A stretch of 64,000 bases of DNA from Bin5 sp965220715 (GCA_965220715.1 OZ244843.1:2790001-2854000); one strand, 5' to 3'. Shown: positions 1 to 10,555, counted from the stretch's first letter. Notes: generated by a model from the letters alone, not told the origin. Made by a program: numbers and translations.

Positions 1-13
1 ATGGAAGCGCCCT

Positions 14-3000
14 TCATTGACGCTGCACCTGACCTTGTATCTGGGATGGCACTGCGTAGATAACTACCTTTGGATTCCGATAGACCGTCTCCAGCAGTCC
101 GGACCGTTCCAGCTCTTCCAGTCTCGCGGGGGCATCCGGGTGTTGATGGCGTTCCAGTTGCCCCACGTAAATCAAACCGATGTCCAGGTCGTCAATGAGC
201 CGTTCAATTTGCACAAGGTCTGTCGTATTCCAAAACTCATTGAGTAAGCCGTGGCGCTCGGATACTTGTCCGTGGTAGCGCTGTTCGCCTTCGTGCATTC
301 CCATTAGACCGCTCAGGCCTGTAAGGCTGGCGACCCGCGTGCCGCCGGCCCGGTAATAGTCAAGCTGAGCGGATTCGGCGAGGACAACATTGCCGCGCAC
401 CTCTTTCAGAAGCCACTGAATCGCCTCCCAATCGTACCGCAGCTCGACTACATGGTCGCTGTCGGGCCAATGGTAGACCCCATTCTCCATAAAGGCCATG
501 CCGTCCAAGGTGCCTATCGGCGGCCGCCAGCCGGGGAAACGCTGTGACAACCGCGACGGCGAACCCCACAGTGGATAGGCCAGACTGGCGAAGAGTAGGA
601 TAAGAAAGACGAAGCCCCATAAACGGCTCACCGCATCAGGCGCGACGTTCGAGAGTGCTGGCCCTATCCCTTCCCTGGCAGTATTTGCACCAAACCGCCG
701 CCGTTTCCTCCCGCTTCGTATCATCGACGCGAAACGGGAGAAAATTTTGGGTAATATGATGGCTGCCGCCACTCCCCACAGGACCCACACCTGGTTAAAG
801 AACTTGAATAGGGTATTCATGCGGTAGGCGTCGCCGCCTTGTAGATGGTCCTTGAGATAAATAATCTGAGTGCCGGCCAGGAGAGCCAGGCCGGTCGCTG
901 TCAGCAGGGCAGCGCAAATCGTTCCGGTATCTGCCATGCTCTCCCGTCGCCAGATCTGCGAGAGAGACAGGCCAAGTGCGGGCAGGCAGATCGCCAACAC
1001 CGTCTGGTCAGTGAAAATCAGGAGCAAGAAAGAGGCGAGGAATAGTAGGGGAAGCAATACTACCCCGGTAAAGTACACAAGCGTCGGATGTTGAACCAAC
1101 AGCCGGTGGATGCGCATATAGCGGATCCGGCGCTTGTCCCCCTGTCCAACCAGCAGCCACGTAAAGAGGACAAAAGCGAAAAAGCCCCAGATCTGCGCCC
1201 ACTTACCCAATTCGTCCGGCTCCCGCACCAGCCCGATTCCACTTGCGGCCACATTTGTGTAACTGCGAAAGAAGGGAAGGAAGAAAAGATACGCGCCACC
1301 TACCATTAGCACGCCAATCGCGATAATTGTTCCTACCTTAAGACGGCCTTGTCTGCGGTAAAGTGTGACGGCCAATGTAAGGATTCCCAGACCAAAATAA
1401 GTGGGCAGGTCCCACAGGTTGACGACTGCCAGAACGCCCAACGTGAAGGCTATGCCACCAACAAGCAACGTTCCGTAGAGCCAATTTCGGCGCCAGTCGA
1501 GATGGTAACTGTTTAGGAGCGTCAGCGTCAGAGCCAAAAAGAAGAGCGAAAAGGGGATTCCGATCATGTGTGGATGCAGATCGGCGTACATGAAGCTCCA
1601 ATAAGGGAATTCGTTGATTGTATGGGGAATGACCCGACTGGGTGCCCAGAAGTCATAGCTAGGCAGGATTGCTCCAGAGGTGACAACATGCCACAAACCG
1701 CTTGCCGCATGGACTGCATTCTGTACGCCCGGAACATTGCTCTCGAAGCCGCTTTGGCTAACCCTGCCCAACGTATGTATCAGTTGACCAAATCCTGCCA
1801 GATTGCCGAGGATTGCCAGAAATAGCGGAGCCAGCAAGGCCGCCCCGATCCCCTCGTGCCAGGGTTGGCTTGTCGCCGGCAGAGGTTCAGGAGAGAGTTT
1901 CTGCTCGTCAGGATGGGTGGGAGGACTAGCTTCCGCATTCCACACATGGCCGGGGAACTCTTCATGTGAGTCGATGGCCGAGCCGGATGCTTCCGGCCGC
2001 GCATCCGTTTCGAGCGCCAAGTCAGGACTGACAAGCTGAACTTGGGAATGCCGCCGCTCTTCCTCTTCTACTGGCGAAAAGTTTCCGCCGTGCCCGGCGC
2101 CAGGCGAAGTCTGAACTTCCTCCGCACCAATGGCCACGTCAGTGATGCCGGGCTCCCCAGTAGGGCGCGGCTGCAATGGCGTCTGTACAGAGGTTGCTTG
2201 CGATCGGCGCGCACGAGTCACTATCTTTTGAATACCGGACACCGAATAGGCCACAGAAAACGCGTTGACGACTGTGAGGGCAAACAGCATAGGGATGGCC
2301 AGATTGAAGGCCACTTCGGCGTAGATGCCGGTCAATTTGACCAGATATCCGACCAAAAAGATGCCGTAGTAATAATAGTTGATGTAGCCGCCCGCGAAAT
2401 GGGGATCCACAGGTGGAAAATATGGGCTGCGCAGAATGCCGTTGAGGAACGCAAACTCCATGAATTTTTCACCCCCGAACCAGGGTTGCCAAATGTCGGG
2501 ATTTCCACGGCGGATCAACACAAAGCAAATGAACGCGGCTGCGAACAACCCCTCACCGACCAATAGAATTCCCCACATGCGCCGCAAAAACGAACGCACG
2601 TCCCGCCAGGAAAACACGAGAACTGCGGCGCTGAGGAGAGCTACCACTGCCGCGACCAACCAGGCGTTGCGAACCGAATTCTGCGCCAAGCCCAAACTGG
2701 CGAAGATCCACAGCAGCCAGCCACTGAGCAGCCAACCCAGCGTCTTGGCCAGCACAAACCCCCGATCGCGCAGACCTCGGAAAAGGACAAAGGCCAGGGG
2801 CCACGCTATCCAGCCAAGCAAAGAGACAACCAGCCACCACCACACCACCGCCAACCAGTGGTTGGAGCTGGCGACAGTGTTCCACCTGTAATTGTCCACG
2901 ACCGGCAGTTCATTCAACGGGGTCTCCAGCAAGAGGGAAGGTCTTGAACCATCTACTGCATCGGTTTGCTCCTGTTCGCTGCCTGCCAGGCCCGCTTTCC

Positions 3001-4978
3001 CCTGCAAGAGCGCAAGCATGATGTTGATCAGACCTTGATCCTGGCTTTCCGGCGCGCTGCCCAACCCTATGGCGTTCAGAAAGGGCGCCAGGGGCGGATC
3101 ATTGCCCCGATGCCACGGAATAGCGCCTTCCCAACTGCCCCCCAACAGCCTGTCAAATTCAGATTCGCTCAGCTCCCGCTGTTTGGCGAAGATCGAGACA
3201 CGGGGGTGGTCATAAAGGCTCCAACTTTCGTCTGCGTTTTGGTCGGGGAAAGTCAGTCCCAGCAATCTGGGAGGCGAGGCAAAGTCGGCAACGCTGACGA
3301 ATCCCAAATGCTCATCAAACATCAAATCGTAGTAGCGGTTGGTCATCGGGTAACGCGCCGGCAGTTCGTCGACACTCTCGTAGATGCGCTTGGAACTGTA
3401 GATTACGTAGTCCGCCTCCTGCAGTTTCTCCCGCAGAATTTCGTACTTTTCCTGTGTGTCCTCTTCATATGGAGACCAGTCGATATTGCGCAGTCCGTGG
3501 CTGCCCATATCCATACCCGGTTCGCCGGGAATGCTCTTTGGCAGAGGGTCGTCCCACGACTCCCACAGTATTACCGAGCCGGCAGGCACGTTGGCATAGA
3601 CCCAGCGGCTGGCCGTGACCCAAGTATGCTCACTGGCATAGACTCCGTTGGTATAGGCAAGAGACCAGAACAGGCCGCCGCCGACAGCGAGGATGGCTAG
3701 GAGCGCGCCCGGCAGACGGGTTGCCAGCTGGAGCTTTGGTCTCGCTCTCACTTGCAGTAGCCAGACAATCAGAGCGGCGGCAAAAAGCAGGACAAATGGC
3801 AGTACCGGACTCATGTAGCGGTTGAACTTGGCCAGAAAGGCGCCGGTGATGCCAAAGTAGGGCAAGACCCAGGCCCAAACAACAAGCTCGCCGGGTCTGG
3901 CCCGGAAAAGGACCAACTTTAACAGCGCCCATGCGCTGCCCACAAGTGCAATCAATCCCAGGGGCAGGCCCATTCCCCATACGACCTGCTGCTGAATGAA
4001 ATAGAGATAGGGAATGGTATTGCGGTACTGGCGGGTAAAGGGTAAGTCGACGACACCGCGCACCATGCGACCCTGTTCAACCAGCGTGGCTTGGATGAAA
4101 CTCACCCAGTCGAGCACCGCGTACGGGCTGGAAATGAGGAAAGCGAAGATAGCTACCAAGAGAGAAACGAAGAGTGAGTAGAGTGCAGAACCTGCTCTCT
4201 GCCCTTCGCCTTTCATTCCGTCCTGGCTGGCGTCCGTCCACAGCCGGATAAGGGTGGCAGTAACAGGAACGGCAAGGACCGGAAGGGCGCTGAACTTGGA
4301 GGCGATCGCCAGCCCGGCGCCGACTCCGGCCAGGAACACACCTCGCCACGAGCGCTCTTGGACCATCAGCACACTGCCGTAGACTGCAAGGACAACAAAA
4401 GTCGTGCTGGCCGGGTCCATGGCAAAAAAGTGGCTAAGCTGAATTGCTTGGGCAGTGAATGCATAGAGTGTCGCCGCCAAAAGTCCGGCGGAGGCCCCAT
4501 ACAGCCTTCTCCCCAGCAGAAAGAGGAGAAAGATCGTAAATGTATCCAGCAAGGCCATCATCAGCCGACCCGCGAAGGCCACGCCATCACAGGCCGTATT
4601 GGCCCGCTCCATAAGCGTAATGGTCCTGTCGGGGAGGGGTAGCAGACTTGCCGGTTTGGCCAGCTTGCTCAGCAATTCGCCGGATAGGATTCCCATGTAG
4701 AGCGGGAAGTGGCCGTAAGTATAGGAGCGGCGACGGTCGTTATGACGGTCCCACAAAGGGTTGAGCGGACTGTGTTGTGGATCAAGAAACTCGTCTAGAG
4801 AGGTAGGCCATCCGATGCTTGGCGCGTAGAAACAGGTAGTGCTTCGTTCGTCTGGATGAGCATTCAGCCCGCCGTCAAAGTTGACATTCCATGTGCGTAA
4901 GGCCATCCCGGCCAGCATGACAACGCCAAGAAGGAGGAAGATGACTCTTGACTCAGAATTCAGCGGATGTGTTTGCAT
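14..4978 (-). CDS. GT39-like glycosyltransferase fused to DUF2298 (YYY) membrane protein, 1654 aa
   Basis: A very large polytopic inner-membrane protein with two modules. The N-terminal ~600 residues look like a PMT/ArnT-type GT-C glycosyltransferase: an N-terminal helix is followed by HPDER (residues 41-45), the position of the acidic loop motif in that family, then many hydrophobic segments. The C-terminal half carries the DUF2298 hallmarks: INYYYYG near residue 868, FMYADLHPHM near 1130 and GGDAYRMNTLFKFF near 1383. A polar, proline- and glutamate-rich linker of about 115 residues (roughly 921-1039) sits inside the DUF2298 half. By family analogy it transfers a sugar from a polyprenyl-phosphate donor to a cell-envelope acceptor; the substrate is unknown. 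The start ATG at 4978 immediately precedes the first membrane segment. A decayed copy of the N-terminus lies at 8531-8740. Confidence 0.88.
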   Translation of the reverse strand: MQTHPLNSESRVIFLLLGVVMLAGMALRTWNVNFDGGLNAHPDERSTTCFYAPSIGWPTSLDEFLDPQHSPLNPLWDRHNDRRRSYTYGHFPLYMGILSGELLSKLAKPASLLPLPDRTITLMERANTACDGVAFAGRLMMALLDTFTIFLLFLLGRRLYGASAGLLAATLYAFTAQAIQLSHFFAMDPASTTFVVLAVYGSVLMVQERSWRGVFLAGVGAGLAIASKFSALPVLAVPVTATLIRLWTDASQDGMKGEGQRAGSALYSLFVSLLVAIFAFLISSPYAVLDWVSFIQATLVEQGRMVRGVVDLPFTRQYRNTIPYLYFIQQQVVWGMGLPLGLIALVGSAWALLKLVLFRARPGELVVWAWVLPYFGITGAFLAKFNRYMSPVLPFVLLFAAALIVWLLQVRARPKLQLATRLPGALLAILAVGGGLFWSLAYTNGVYASEHTWVTASRWVYANVPAGSVILWESWDDPLPKSIPGEPGMDMGSHGLRNIDWSPYEEDTQEKYEILREKLQEADYVIYSSKRIYESVDELPARYPMTNRYYDLMFDEHLGFVSVADFASPPRLLGLTFPDQNADESWSLYDHPRVSIFAKQRELSESEFDRLLGGSWEGAIPWHRGNDPPLAPFLNAIGLGSAPESQDQGLINIMLALLQGKAGLAGSEQEQTDAVDGSRPSLLLETPLNELPVVDNYRWNTVASSNHWLAVVWWWLVVSLLGWIAWPLAFVLFRGLRDRGFVLAKTLGWLLSGWLLWIFASLGLAQNSVRNAWLVAAVVALLSAAVLVFSWRDVRSFLRRMWGILLVGEGLFAAAFICFVLIRRGNPDIWQPWFGGEKFMEFAFLNGILRSPYFPPVDPHFAGGYINYYYYGIFLVGYLVKLTGIYAEVAFNLAIPMLFALTVVNAFSVAYSVSGIQKIVTRARRSQATSVQTPLQPRPTGEPGITDVAIGAEEVQTSPGAGHGGNFSPVEEEERRHSQVQLVSPDLALETDARPEASGSAIDSHEEFPGHVWNAEASPPTHPDEQKLSPEPLPATSQPWHEGIGAALLAPLFLAILGNLAGFGQLIHTLGRVSQSGFESNVPGVQNAVHAASGLWHVVTSGAILPSYDFWAPSRVIPHTINEFPYWSFMYADLHPHMIGIPFSLFFLALTLTLLNSYHLDWRRNWLYGTLLVGGIAFTLGVLAVVNLWDLPTYFGLGILTLAVTLYRRQGRLKVGTIIAIGVLMVGGAYLFFLPFFRSYTNVAASGIGLVREPDELGKWAQIWGFFAFVLFTWLLVGQGDKRRIRYMRIHRLLVQHPTLVYFTGVVLLPLLFLASFLLLIFTDQTVLAICLPALGLSLSQIWRRESMADTGTICAALLTATGLALLAGTQIIYLKDHLQGGDAYRMNTLFKFFNQVWVLWGVAAAIILPKIFSRFASMIRSGRKRRRFGANTAREGIGPALSNVAPDAVSRLWGFVFLILLFASLAYPLWGSPSRLSQRFPGWRPPIGTLDGMAFMENGVYHWPDSDHVVELRYDWEAIQWLLKEVRGNVVLAESAQLDYYRAGGTRVASLTGLSGLMGMHEGEQRYHGQVSERHGLLNEFWNTTDLVQIERLIDDLDIGLIYVGQLERHQHPDAPARLEELERSGLLETVYRNPKVVIYAVPSQIQGQVQRQ

Positions 4979-5914
4979 GCGTTTCCAGGCTAAACCGCCA
5001 TGTCAATATAGCCAATCAAATGTAGCGGCCGGAGGCAAGACAGACGAGAATCGTCTGTCAAGTTTATCATGGCGACCAAGGAAGGGACCATATCATATGT
5101 ACTTGATGAAGAGGCGTTCGATTAGCCCCCATTCGCGGCGAATTTCGCTGACCCATGGATCGTAGAACAACGGGTAACTAGCGCGCGGGTTTGGCCTGTT
5201 AGCTTGCGGTCGAATCCGGTAACAGGTCAGAATCCCACGCTTTGGTAACACTGGCAGTGTCGAATTTTCTATTCGCCAGCAAGGATTCCTTTTGAGCCAT
5301 ATCACGACGCCCAATTTCTGTCAGCAAGAAGGGCAATCAATAGCAACTTGCATGAATGAAGAAGTGGATCCCGCTGCAGAATGCACTGCGAGGACGTGCG
5401 AAAGACTGTTACTCTTGAGGACCGTTTTCTCGGGGCTGCCTTCTGCTATATGTGAGTGCGGACAATTGTACTGTCGAGAATGGCCGTTGACATGCCAGTG
5501 GCATGGGAAAATGAATCCCTGCTACCACCCTATACCCAGTTGTACCCGCGAGCGAATTGCATGTAAGTATTCTTGCAGTCGCCATATCGACTTGCGGTTC
5601 TCGCCACTACTCTCCACTGTGCGCTATCCAATGAAGGTTTTTTGCGACAAGAAGACAAGCTACCTCTCCTGCTGTTTACATTGCCGATTCCGTAGGCGAA
5701 AAGTCGCAATTATTCTGCCTCTTCCCTGCTGCAAATTTGAATACAGACATCCCAAATTACCTGCCTGGCAATATTTCTTTTCAGAGTAACGGCATGTTCC
5801 GGGCAAACTTCCACTATATGTTTCGCTCTTTTATTGTGTTGGTCACTGGAACTCTTCAACCCCTCCCTGAGGCCATTCTGTAGTGCATCTGTCAAGCCTT
5901 CTTATTTCAACTTC
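4979..5914. other. Intergenic region, no convincing gene
   Basis: About 940 bases between the GT39-DUF2298 gene and the broken membrane-protein gene. Open frames on either strand have no recognisable domain, no ribosome-binding site and coding character unlike the neighbours (a plus-strand frame at 5292-5789 is improbably rich in Cys and Arg). A perfect inverted repeat lies at 5039-5059. The region could be decayed coding sequence, as on its other side. Confidence 0.5.
5039..5059. promoter_or_regulatory. Perfect 9-bp inverted repeat, possible operator
   Basis: GACAGACGA and TCGTCTGTC are exact inverse complements separated by three bases, 61-81 bp upstream of the GT39-DUF2298 start codon on the minus strand. 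On that strand the right arm overlaps a TTGACA hexamer (5061 to 5056), but no good -10 lies at the proper distance. It could be a dimeric regulator site or an RNA hairpin; there is no evidence for a particular regulator. Confidence 0.35.
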
Positions 5915-8331
5915 CTATTCTAAGTCATCTGGCGCATATCGAAGGCGCGACAGGACTATTTCCGGCTTCCATGTACCCATTTCAACCGTCTCCTGCAGAG
6001 TAATGGCATCGTAAACGGTCAGACGCAATTCATATTCACCGGCCGGAAGTTCGTCTGGGAAATCCATAGGGATCGTTTGGTTGTATTGTAGGAACTGGGC
6101 CGCGTTCTCATAATCGAAGAGTATCAGTGAACTAAACAGTTCGGGATGCCCTCTGCTGCTTGTATTTCCTGTAAACTGATTCCATAAGATCGTATCCTGC
6201 TGGTGTACCTTTTCACCTTCAGCACTATATAGTCGAAAAGATAATGCAAGAACACTTTCATTTTGAAACGCGGTTTGCCATTTCAGAACAACCCCTCCAC
6301 CTCCGGCGGGATGGGCGAAGATCTCTTGAATTGTGATGCCGACATCGTAGTGTACGGTCAGGGGCTCCAATTTCCCGGCGAGCGTCCACGGGCTAACCGT
6401 ACAATCTGTCATCCACGCTGGAGGATCAGAGGATTCTGGCGGGTCGCGATAGGGACAGGACAGCGAGAAGACAGAGCCATTCGCGGTTTCATGCACGGGT
6501 TCAAAGGCGGCAGAGTCCAACGCTGGTGCCGAAGAAAGATACTTTACGAAAACGGGCTGGACGCCTGGTAGGTACGCCTCTATGGAACAAAGTGATTCTG
6601 GGTCATACAGGCTGACGTCCGGTAGACAGCGCCAGGAACTGGGTGGATTTGGAGTATAAATGAAATCATGGAGAGTAGGGTCGCGCATATAGGACATTCG
6701 CTGGCCATGTGTCACCTCCGTCAGAAGAGTCTGGTCATCGAGTTGCGCGAAATCCTGTTCGTAAAAGACGAGAGCATTAGGCGGTACATTGCGGGCTATC
6801 CAACGAGATGTTAAGGGAATGGCTATTGGCTCTATTGTGGTGAAACGATAGTAGAGCTCAGTTCCAACAGCAATTACGGTTAGAGCAACCTGAATCGCAA
6901 AAAGGGCAGCCACCCAGCGGGGCCATCGATGTTCCCATTCAGTCAGGACAAGGCAGCCGACTATGGCGGCAGCGAACTGAGCAGGCATTACACCGCGCAG
7001 GTCAATATCATTGAACATTGGGGAACGGACCACAAAGGGAAATAGCAGACTGAGAGTTAGACAAAGCCAGAAACGGTGGGGTCGCGGCATTGAATGGTGC
7101 CGAACTAATGACCACAGCAACAGCGGCAGCAAGATGCCGACTTCGAGGAATAGGTAAGAGAAACCGGATAGCGGAAACTTAAGCCAGGGGATTTCGAGAA
7201 ACTCCACTGAGCGCAGCCCAAATTGCAGATAGGATTTCTTGCTAAACAGTTCGATCAGGGATGGGAAGACCAAGACCCCAGCAATCAGAGCAGAGGCCGA
7301 TAAATATCGCAAACGCCGCAACCGTCCTTTGCCTGTCAGCAATTCATATAGATGCCAAAGTGCTATGCCTGGCAATGAACCGGCGAAAACGAAAGTGCTT
7401 GTTTTGAACAGGGCCACCATCAAAAGGGATAGGGCAATCACCTGAGGAAATCCCTTCAAAGGCCTCGTAATGGTGAGATAAACGATCAAGCCTAACACAG
7501 CCACGCCCAGCACATGTTGTGGGGCCAGAGATAGGTGTTGAAGGGCATCGGTATCTGCACAAAGCCATCGAACCATTTTAAGTCGAGCGGCCAGTTGTCA
7601 AGATGCGTCTGCCCTTCGATCAATGGCAGGAAGAAGATATCCAGGCCAGCTCCCATGTGCAGTTCAAGCAGTCCAAATAGGCGCGCAAAACGTGTATGCA
7701 CGTATGCATATATCAAACGCGTGAGAAAAAGGGCAATTACGAATGTCTGGATGCCAATATGGACTACCCACGCCTGCGCGATGCCAATCGCCCCTTCAGA
7801 GTATCGTACCCAGAACGCGGGAACGATATAGTCGAGATCATAGTAGGTGAAGGCATATAGCGGTTGCCGTGCGTAGAGGGAAGGCAGTCCTGTGGCCGCA
7901 ATTGAAGTCAGTTTTGACAAATGAAAATGGTCATCGAAAATTAAGGATTCATACCCCCGCAATAGGCTGGCTCGCAGAGATACGACAGCGGCCGCCAATA
8001 AGGCCGAGAGCAGTCAGGCCTTCCAGTCAGCTTTGGGGAGCGCGCTAAAATCGGGCATGAGCCTCTGAACGCCTCGACGGTTGAGAATCACCGACAACAA
8101 ACAGAGCGCCCAGAAAGCAACATAAACTGCAAAAAGCCGACCGTCATTTCCTGGGAAGGCCCGACTAAACAGAGTTAGAGTAAGTGGTGCCAACACCACC
8201 GAGAGCAGGACAGCGAGGCCAACATTTCCGAGTCTCTTCCCTTTGTCACCGAATGCGTTTGACAAAAATACGCTGCCAGGTAGCAAGTAGAAAAGAACAA
8301 ACAGCGCTAGAACAATGCTAAGTGCCAACAA
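5915..8331 (-). pseudogene. Broken polytopic GT-C-like membrane protein (in-frame TGA plus frameshift)
   Basis: Three minus-strand pieces reconstitute one protein of about 805 residues. Piece 1 (8331-8014, TTG start) ends ...KADWKA at a TGA (8016-8014), and the same frame continues directly with LLSALLAAAVV, so the stop falls in continuous coding sequence at the edge of a membrane helix. Piece 2 runs to 7492; near 7525 its true continuation moves to another frame: NTYLW is followed in the new frame by APQHVLGVAVLG, as expected if one G was lost from a TGGGCCCC-like run. Piece 3 ends at 5915. The protein has about a dozen hydrophobic segments, FDDHFHL in an early loop and a soluble C-terminal domain of about 250 residues, resembling GT-C sugar transferases. 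No SECIS-like or programmed-frameshift signal was recognised, so decay or assembly error is favoured. Confidence 0.75.
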
Positions 8332-8530
8332 ACTTTATTGCTCCCATGGATTTTCTTCCCTGACGGTGAAAGAAAGTATGGATACACGCACAAGATTTTC
8401 TCAAAGGATAGTCATCCACAATTGTGTAATTGGCAGGACCGTCTGAGGTCACTCCAAAGCCAATTCTTGTCTTGTAGAATAGTGTTGATCCCATTTTAAG
8501 AGAAATGGCCGCCTCCAAGAGAGTAACGGC

Positions 8531-8740
8531 GGTATTTCTGCCGGTCCCACAGGGGTTCAACGGGAGGCCTTGGGGATTGAGTACCACTTTCTCGGTAGGC
8601 AACTGGGCGATGTTCTTCACCCTGCGGCAAGTGGTTGATCGTGCATTGGAGTAGAGTCTAAGCCCGGCATCGAGGTTGACTTTCCTGGTTCCCGGGCTCA
8701 GTTCCGCCAACACATTTGCACCGTGAACAAGCTCGGTCCT
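8531..8740 (-). pseudogene. Ghost of the GT39-DUF2298 N-terminus
   Basis: On the minus strand this segment encodes VNLDAGL, then ARSTTC and, further on, PLNP. These match VNFDGGL, ERSTTC and PLNP, in the same order and at similar spacing, at the N-terminus of the intact protein encoded at 14-4978. Directly after PLNP the similarity moves to another frame, where LWDRQKYRRYS and GGGHFS match LWDRHNDRRRS and YGHFP before a TAA. So it carries at least one single-base deletion and a nonsense codon. The open frame that contains it begins upstream at 8830 inside a terminator hairpin, so its first ~30 codons are not original coding sequence. Downstream similarity is lost. Confidence 0.7.
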
Positions 8741-8819
8741 GATTGAGAGAAAAGTGTTGAATCTGAGTGAAAGTAGATGGACGGGGCGTGCCGCAATCCG
8801 ATTTGACAGGCGAAAATCA

Positions 8820-8854
8820 AAGCGTGCCAACCGATATGTGCGGTTGGCACGCTT
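8820..8854 (-). terminator. Intrinsic terminator of the DUF348/G5/3D gene
   Basis: A perfect 14-bp stem (8820-8833 with 8841-8854) and 7-base loop starts about 30 bases past the stop codon of the minus-strand gene at 8885-10555. Read on the minus strand it is followed by TGATTTT, a short U-rich tail. Confidence 0.7.
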
Positions 8855-8884
8855 CTATGCTGCCCTCAGCTTACATACTTGCAG

Positions 8885-10555
8885 CTACTGCGGCTCAATC
8901 GGCCAGTTGCGAACTACCCACACGATCTGATGTTCAGGCGGCGGCGGCCAGAGCAAATAAACGTCAACCCAGCGGCTCCACAGTACAAGATTGTGGTCGT
9001 CATAGCCCAGATCAATGCGCCGGAACCGGATGGCATTGCCCGTGTCCAATGCGTCCCCAATACCGTATCCGGGAACATAGACCCTGGAGCGCAGCGGAAT
9101 GAGTGACGGGTCGACAGCTACTACGCCTTTCCGCATCCGGTCCCCGGTGCGCGTCTGCCCGTACCAGGGAACACTCTTCGGAACACCGGCGGTGGCCGCA
9201 CTATAGCTCGTGGCCCGCATTCTGAGTTTACGCCAGTAGGTAAACTCCTGACCGTCATCGTCAACATAGGTCTGACGTTCGATCTTCTGGCCGTACACTC
9301 TTACCCTGTCCCGCGGTTCCTGCGCTACCCATACGTCTTCAAGTGCACGGTTGACCTCCTGGCCATCCCTGTAAAGTATCCGATAGCGCCGGCGAGTGAT
9401 CCCTTCTGCGCCAGGACGGTCTTCGAATGTGTCGATAGGGAGGTCTCGATCTCCCACCCATACTGTATCAAAAGGGGCAACCTCCTCTTCGATATCAATC
9501 CCTTCCCACACTCGAGCGATCTGAATCTGCATGTCCGGATACAGTCTGGCATTCAAAGGAGGAGAGACTTCGTCAAGGCCGGTAAGACCTACCCCAATCT
9601 CCGTCAGCACATCACCCACGGTCTGGCTCTGGGTGCGCGTTTTGTAGAGCAGGCCATCAGCCAACAGACTGATAGGTGTGCTGCGCCGGATGAGCACCCT
9701 AAGTCCGGAACTGACAGGAGTGCCCAGGCTCGGTTGGACTTCATCGCCAAGATAGATCATTATCTCGGCATCGCGGAGAGCCTCGCCCACAGTTTCAGCC
9801 AGAGTGTGAACTGTATACGGCATGCCTTCCCCATAGACAGTGAGTCTAACCGATCGGCGAACTTCAATGTGGAGCGGATCTCGCTCAATCAACTCCCAGG
9901 CGGGACCGCTGTAGACGCTTGGATCTCTGCTACGGGTTAGACCCGATGGCATAGGGTCATCCCACCCAAAAGGCTCACCGTGAATGAGCACTTGGTCCCG
10001 TGGACTGAAAGGGATTCCTGCATCGGCCATTAACTCGGCAGGAGATTTCGCCCAACTCGAGACCTGGGTCTCCCGACCGTCGGCGAAAATACGAAACGGT
10101 CGCGAGCGCACCACTGAGACTTGCAAACCTTCAGTGATTCTCGTGTCCAGATTGTGGGATAGCCGCAGGCTTTTTTGAGGCGCCGCCAGGGCTGCACCAC
10201 TCGCAGTGGTGGCCGCCGCATCGCCGGCGGGGTCGTGAGTCTGTGTCACTTGTACTGGAACACGTGAGCCCTGGGCCACCACTTCTTCAATGGCCGCCTC
10301 CGGCCCTAGTAGCAGGCCAATATCGGTAAGCAGATCGCCCACTGCTCGACGGTGCGTCTCAACTGATTCTGTGACACCGTCAACTTCGATTTCCACTGTG
10401 GTTGCTGTCAAGTTCCAAAGCAGCCAGAGCCCAACAATCGCAGCCGTCAACGCTGACAACTGTACCAACATCCGAATCTGCCTGCTCGGCCGTCGCCTCT
10501 TTGGGCGATTGGCGACAGTAACATCAGGCCTAATCCGTCGGGTGACAGTAGCCAT
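8885..10555 (-). CDS. YabE-like secreted cell-wall protein: DUF348 repeats, G5, 3D domain
   Basis: A 556-residue envelope protein. A basic N-terminus is followed by one membrane segment (about residues 30-48), so it is either secreted or anchored. Four ubiquitin-like DUF348 repeats follow (roughly 50-95, 150-195, 230-285, 287-335), then a G5 domain (about 340-410) and a C-terminal 3D domain (about 455-545). The 3D domain shows its three aspartates in VAVDPSLIPL, DALDTGNAI and RIDLGYDD; in MltA-type folds these belong to a lytic transglycosylase site. By analogy with YabE/Rpf-like proteins it probably remodels peptidoglycan. The ATG at 10555 gives the expected basic-hydrophobic N-terminus, although the ribosome-binding site is weak. 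It is monocistronic, with a terminator just downstream. Confidence 0.88.
   Translation of the reverse strand: MATVTRRIRPDVTVANRPKRRRPSRQIRMLVQLSALTAAIVGLWLLWNLTATTVEIEVDGVTESVETHRRAVGDLLTDIGLLLGPEAAIEEVVAQGSRVPVQVTQTHDPAGDAAATTASGAALAAPQKSLRLSHNLDTRITEGLQVSVVRSRPFRIFADGRETQVSSWAKSPAELMADAGIPFSPRDQVLIHGEPFGWDDPMPSGLTRSRDPSVYSGPAWELIERDPLHIEVRRSVRLTVYGEGMPYTVHTLAETVGEALRDAEIMIYLGDEVQPSLGTPVSSGLRVLIRRSTPISLLADGLLYKTRTQSQTVGDVLTEIGVGLTGLDEVSPPLNARLYPDMQIQIARVWEGIDIEEEVAPFDTVWVGDRDLPIDTFEDRPGAEGITRRRYRILYRDGQEVNRALEDVWVAQEPRDRVRVYGQKIERQTYVDDDGQEFTYWRKLRMRATSYSAATAGVPKSVPWYGQTRTGDRMRKGVVAVDPSLIPLRSRVYVPGYGIGDALDTGNAIRFRRIDLGYDDHNLVLWSRWVDVYLLWPPPPEHQIVWVVRNWPIEPQ

Noticed and set aside
5292..5789. 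Possible plus-strand gene of 165 codons
   Set aside because: No domain, no ribosome-binding site, very high Cys and Arg content; likely chance open frame.
8014..8016. In-frame TGA read as selenocysteine
   Set aside because: The position is at the edge of a membrane helix, no SECIS-like hairpin was recognised downstream, and the same gene also carries a frameshift, so decay or sequencing error is simpler.
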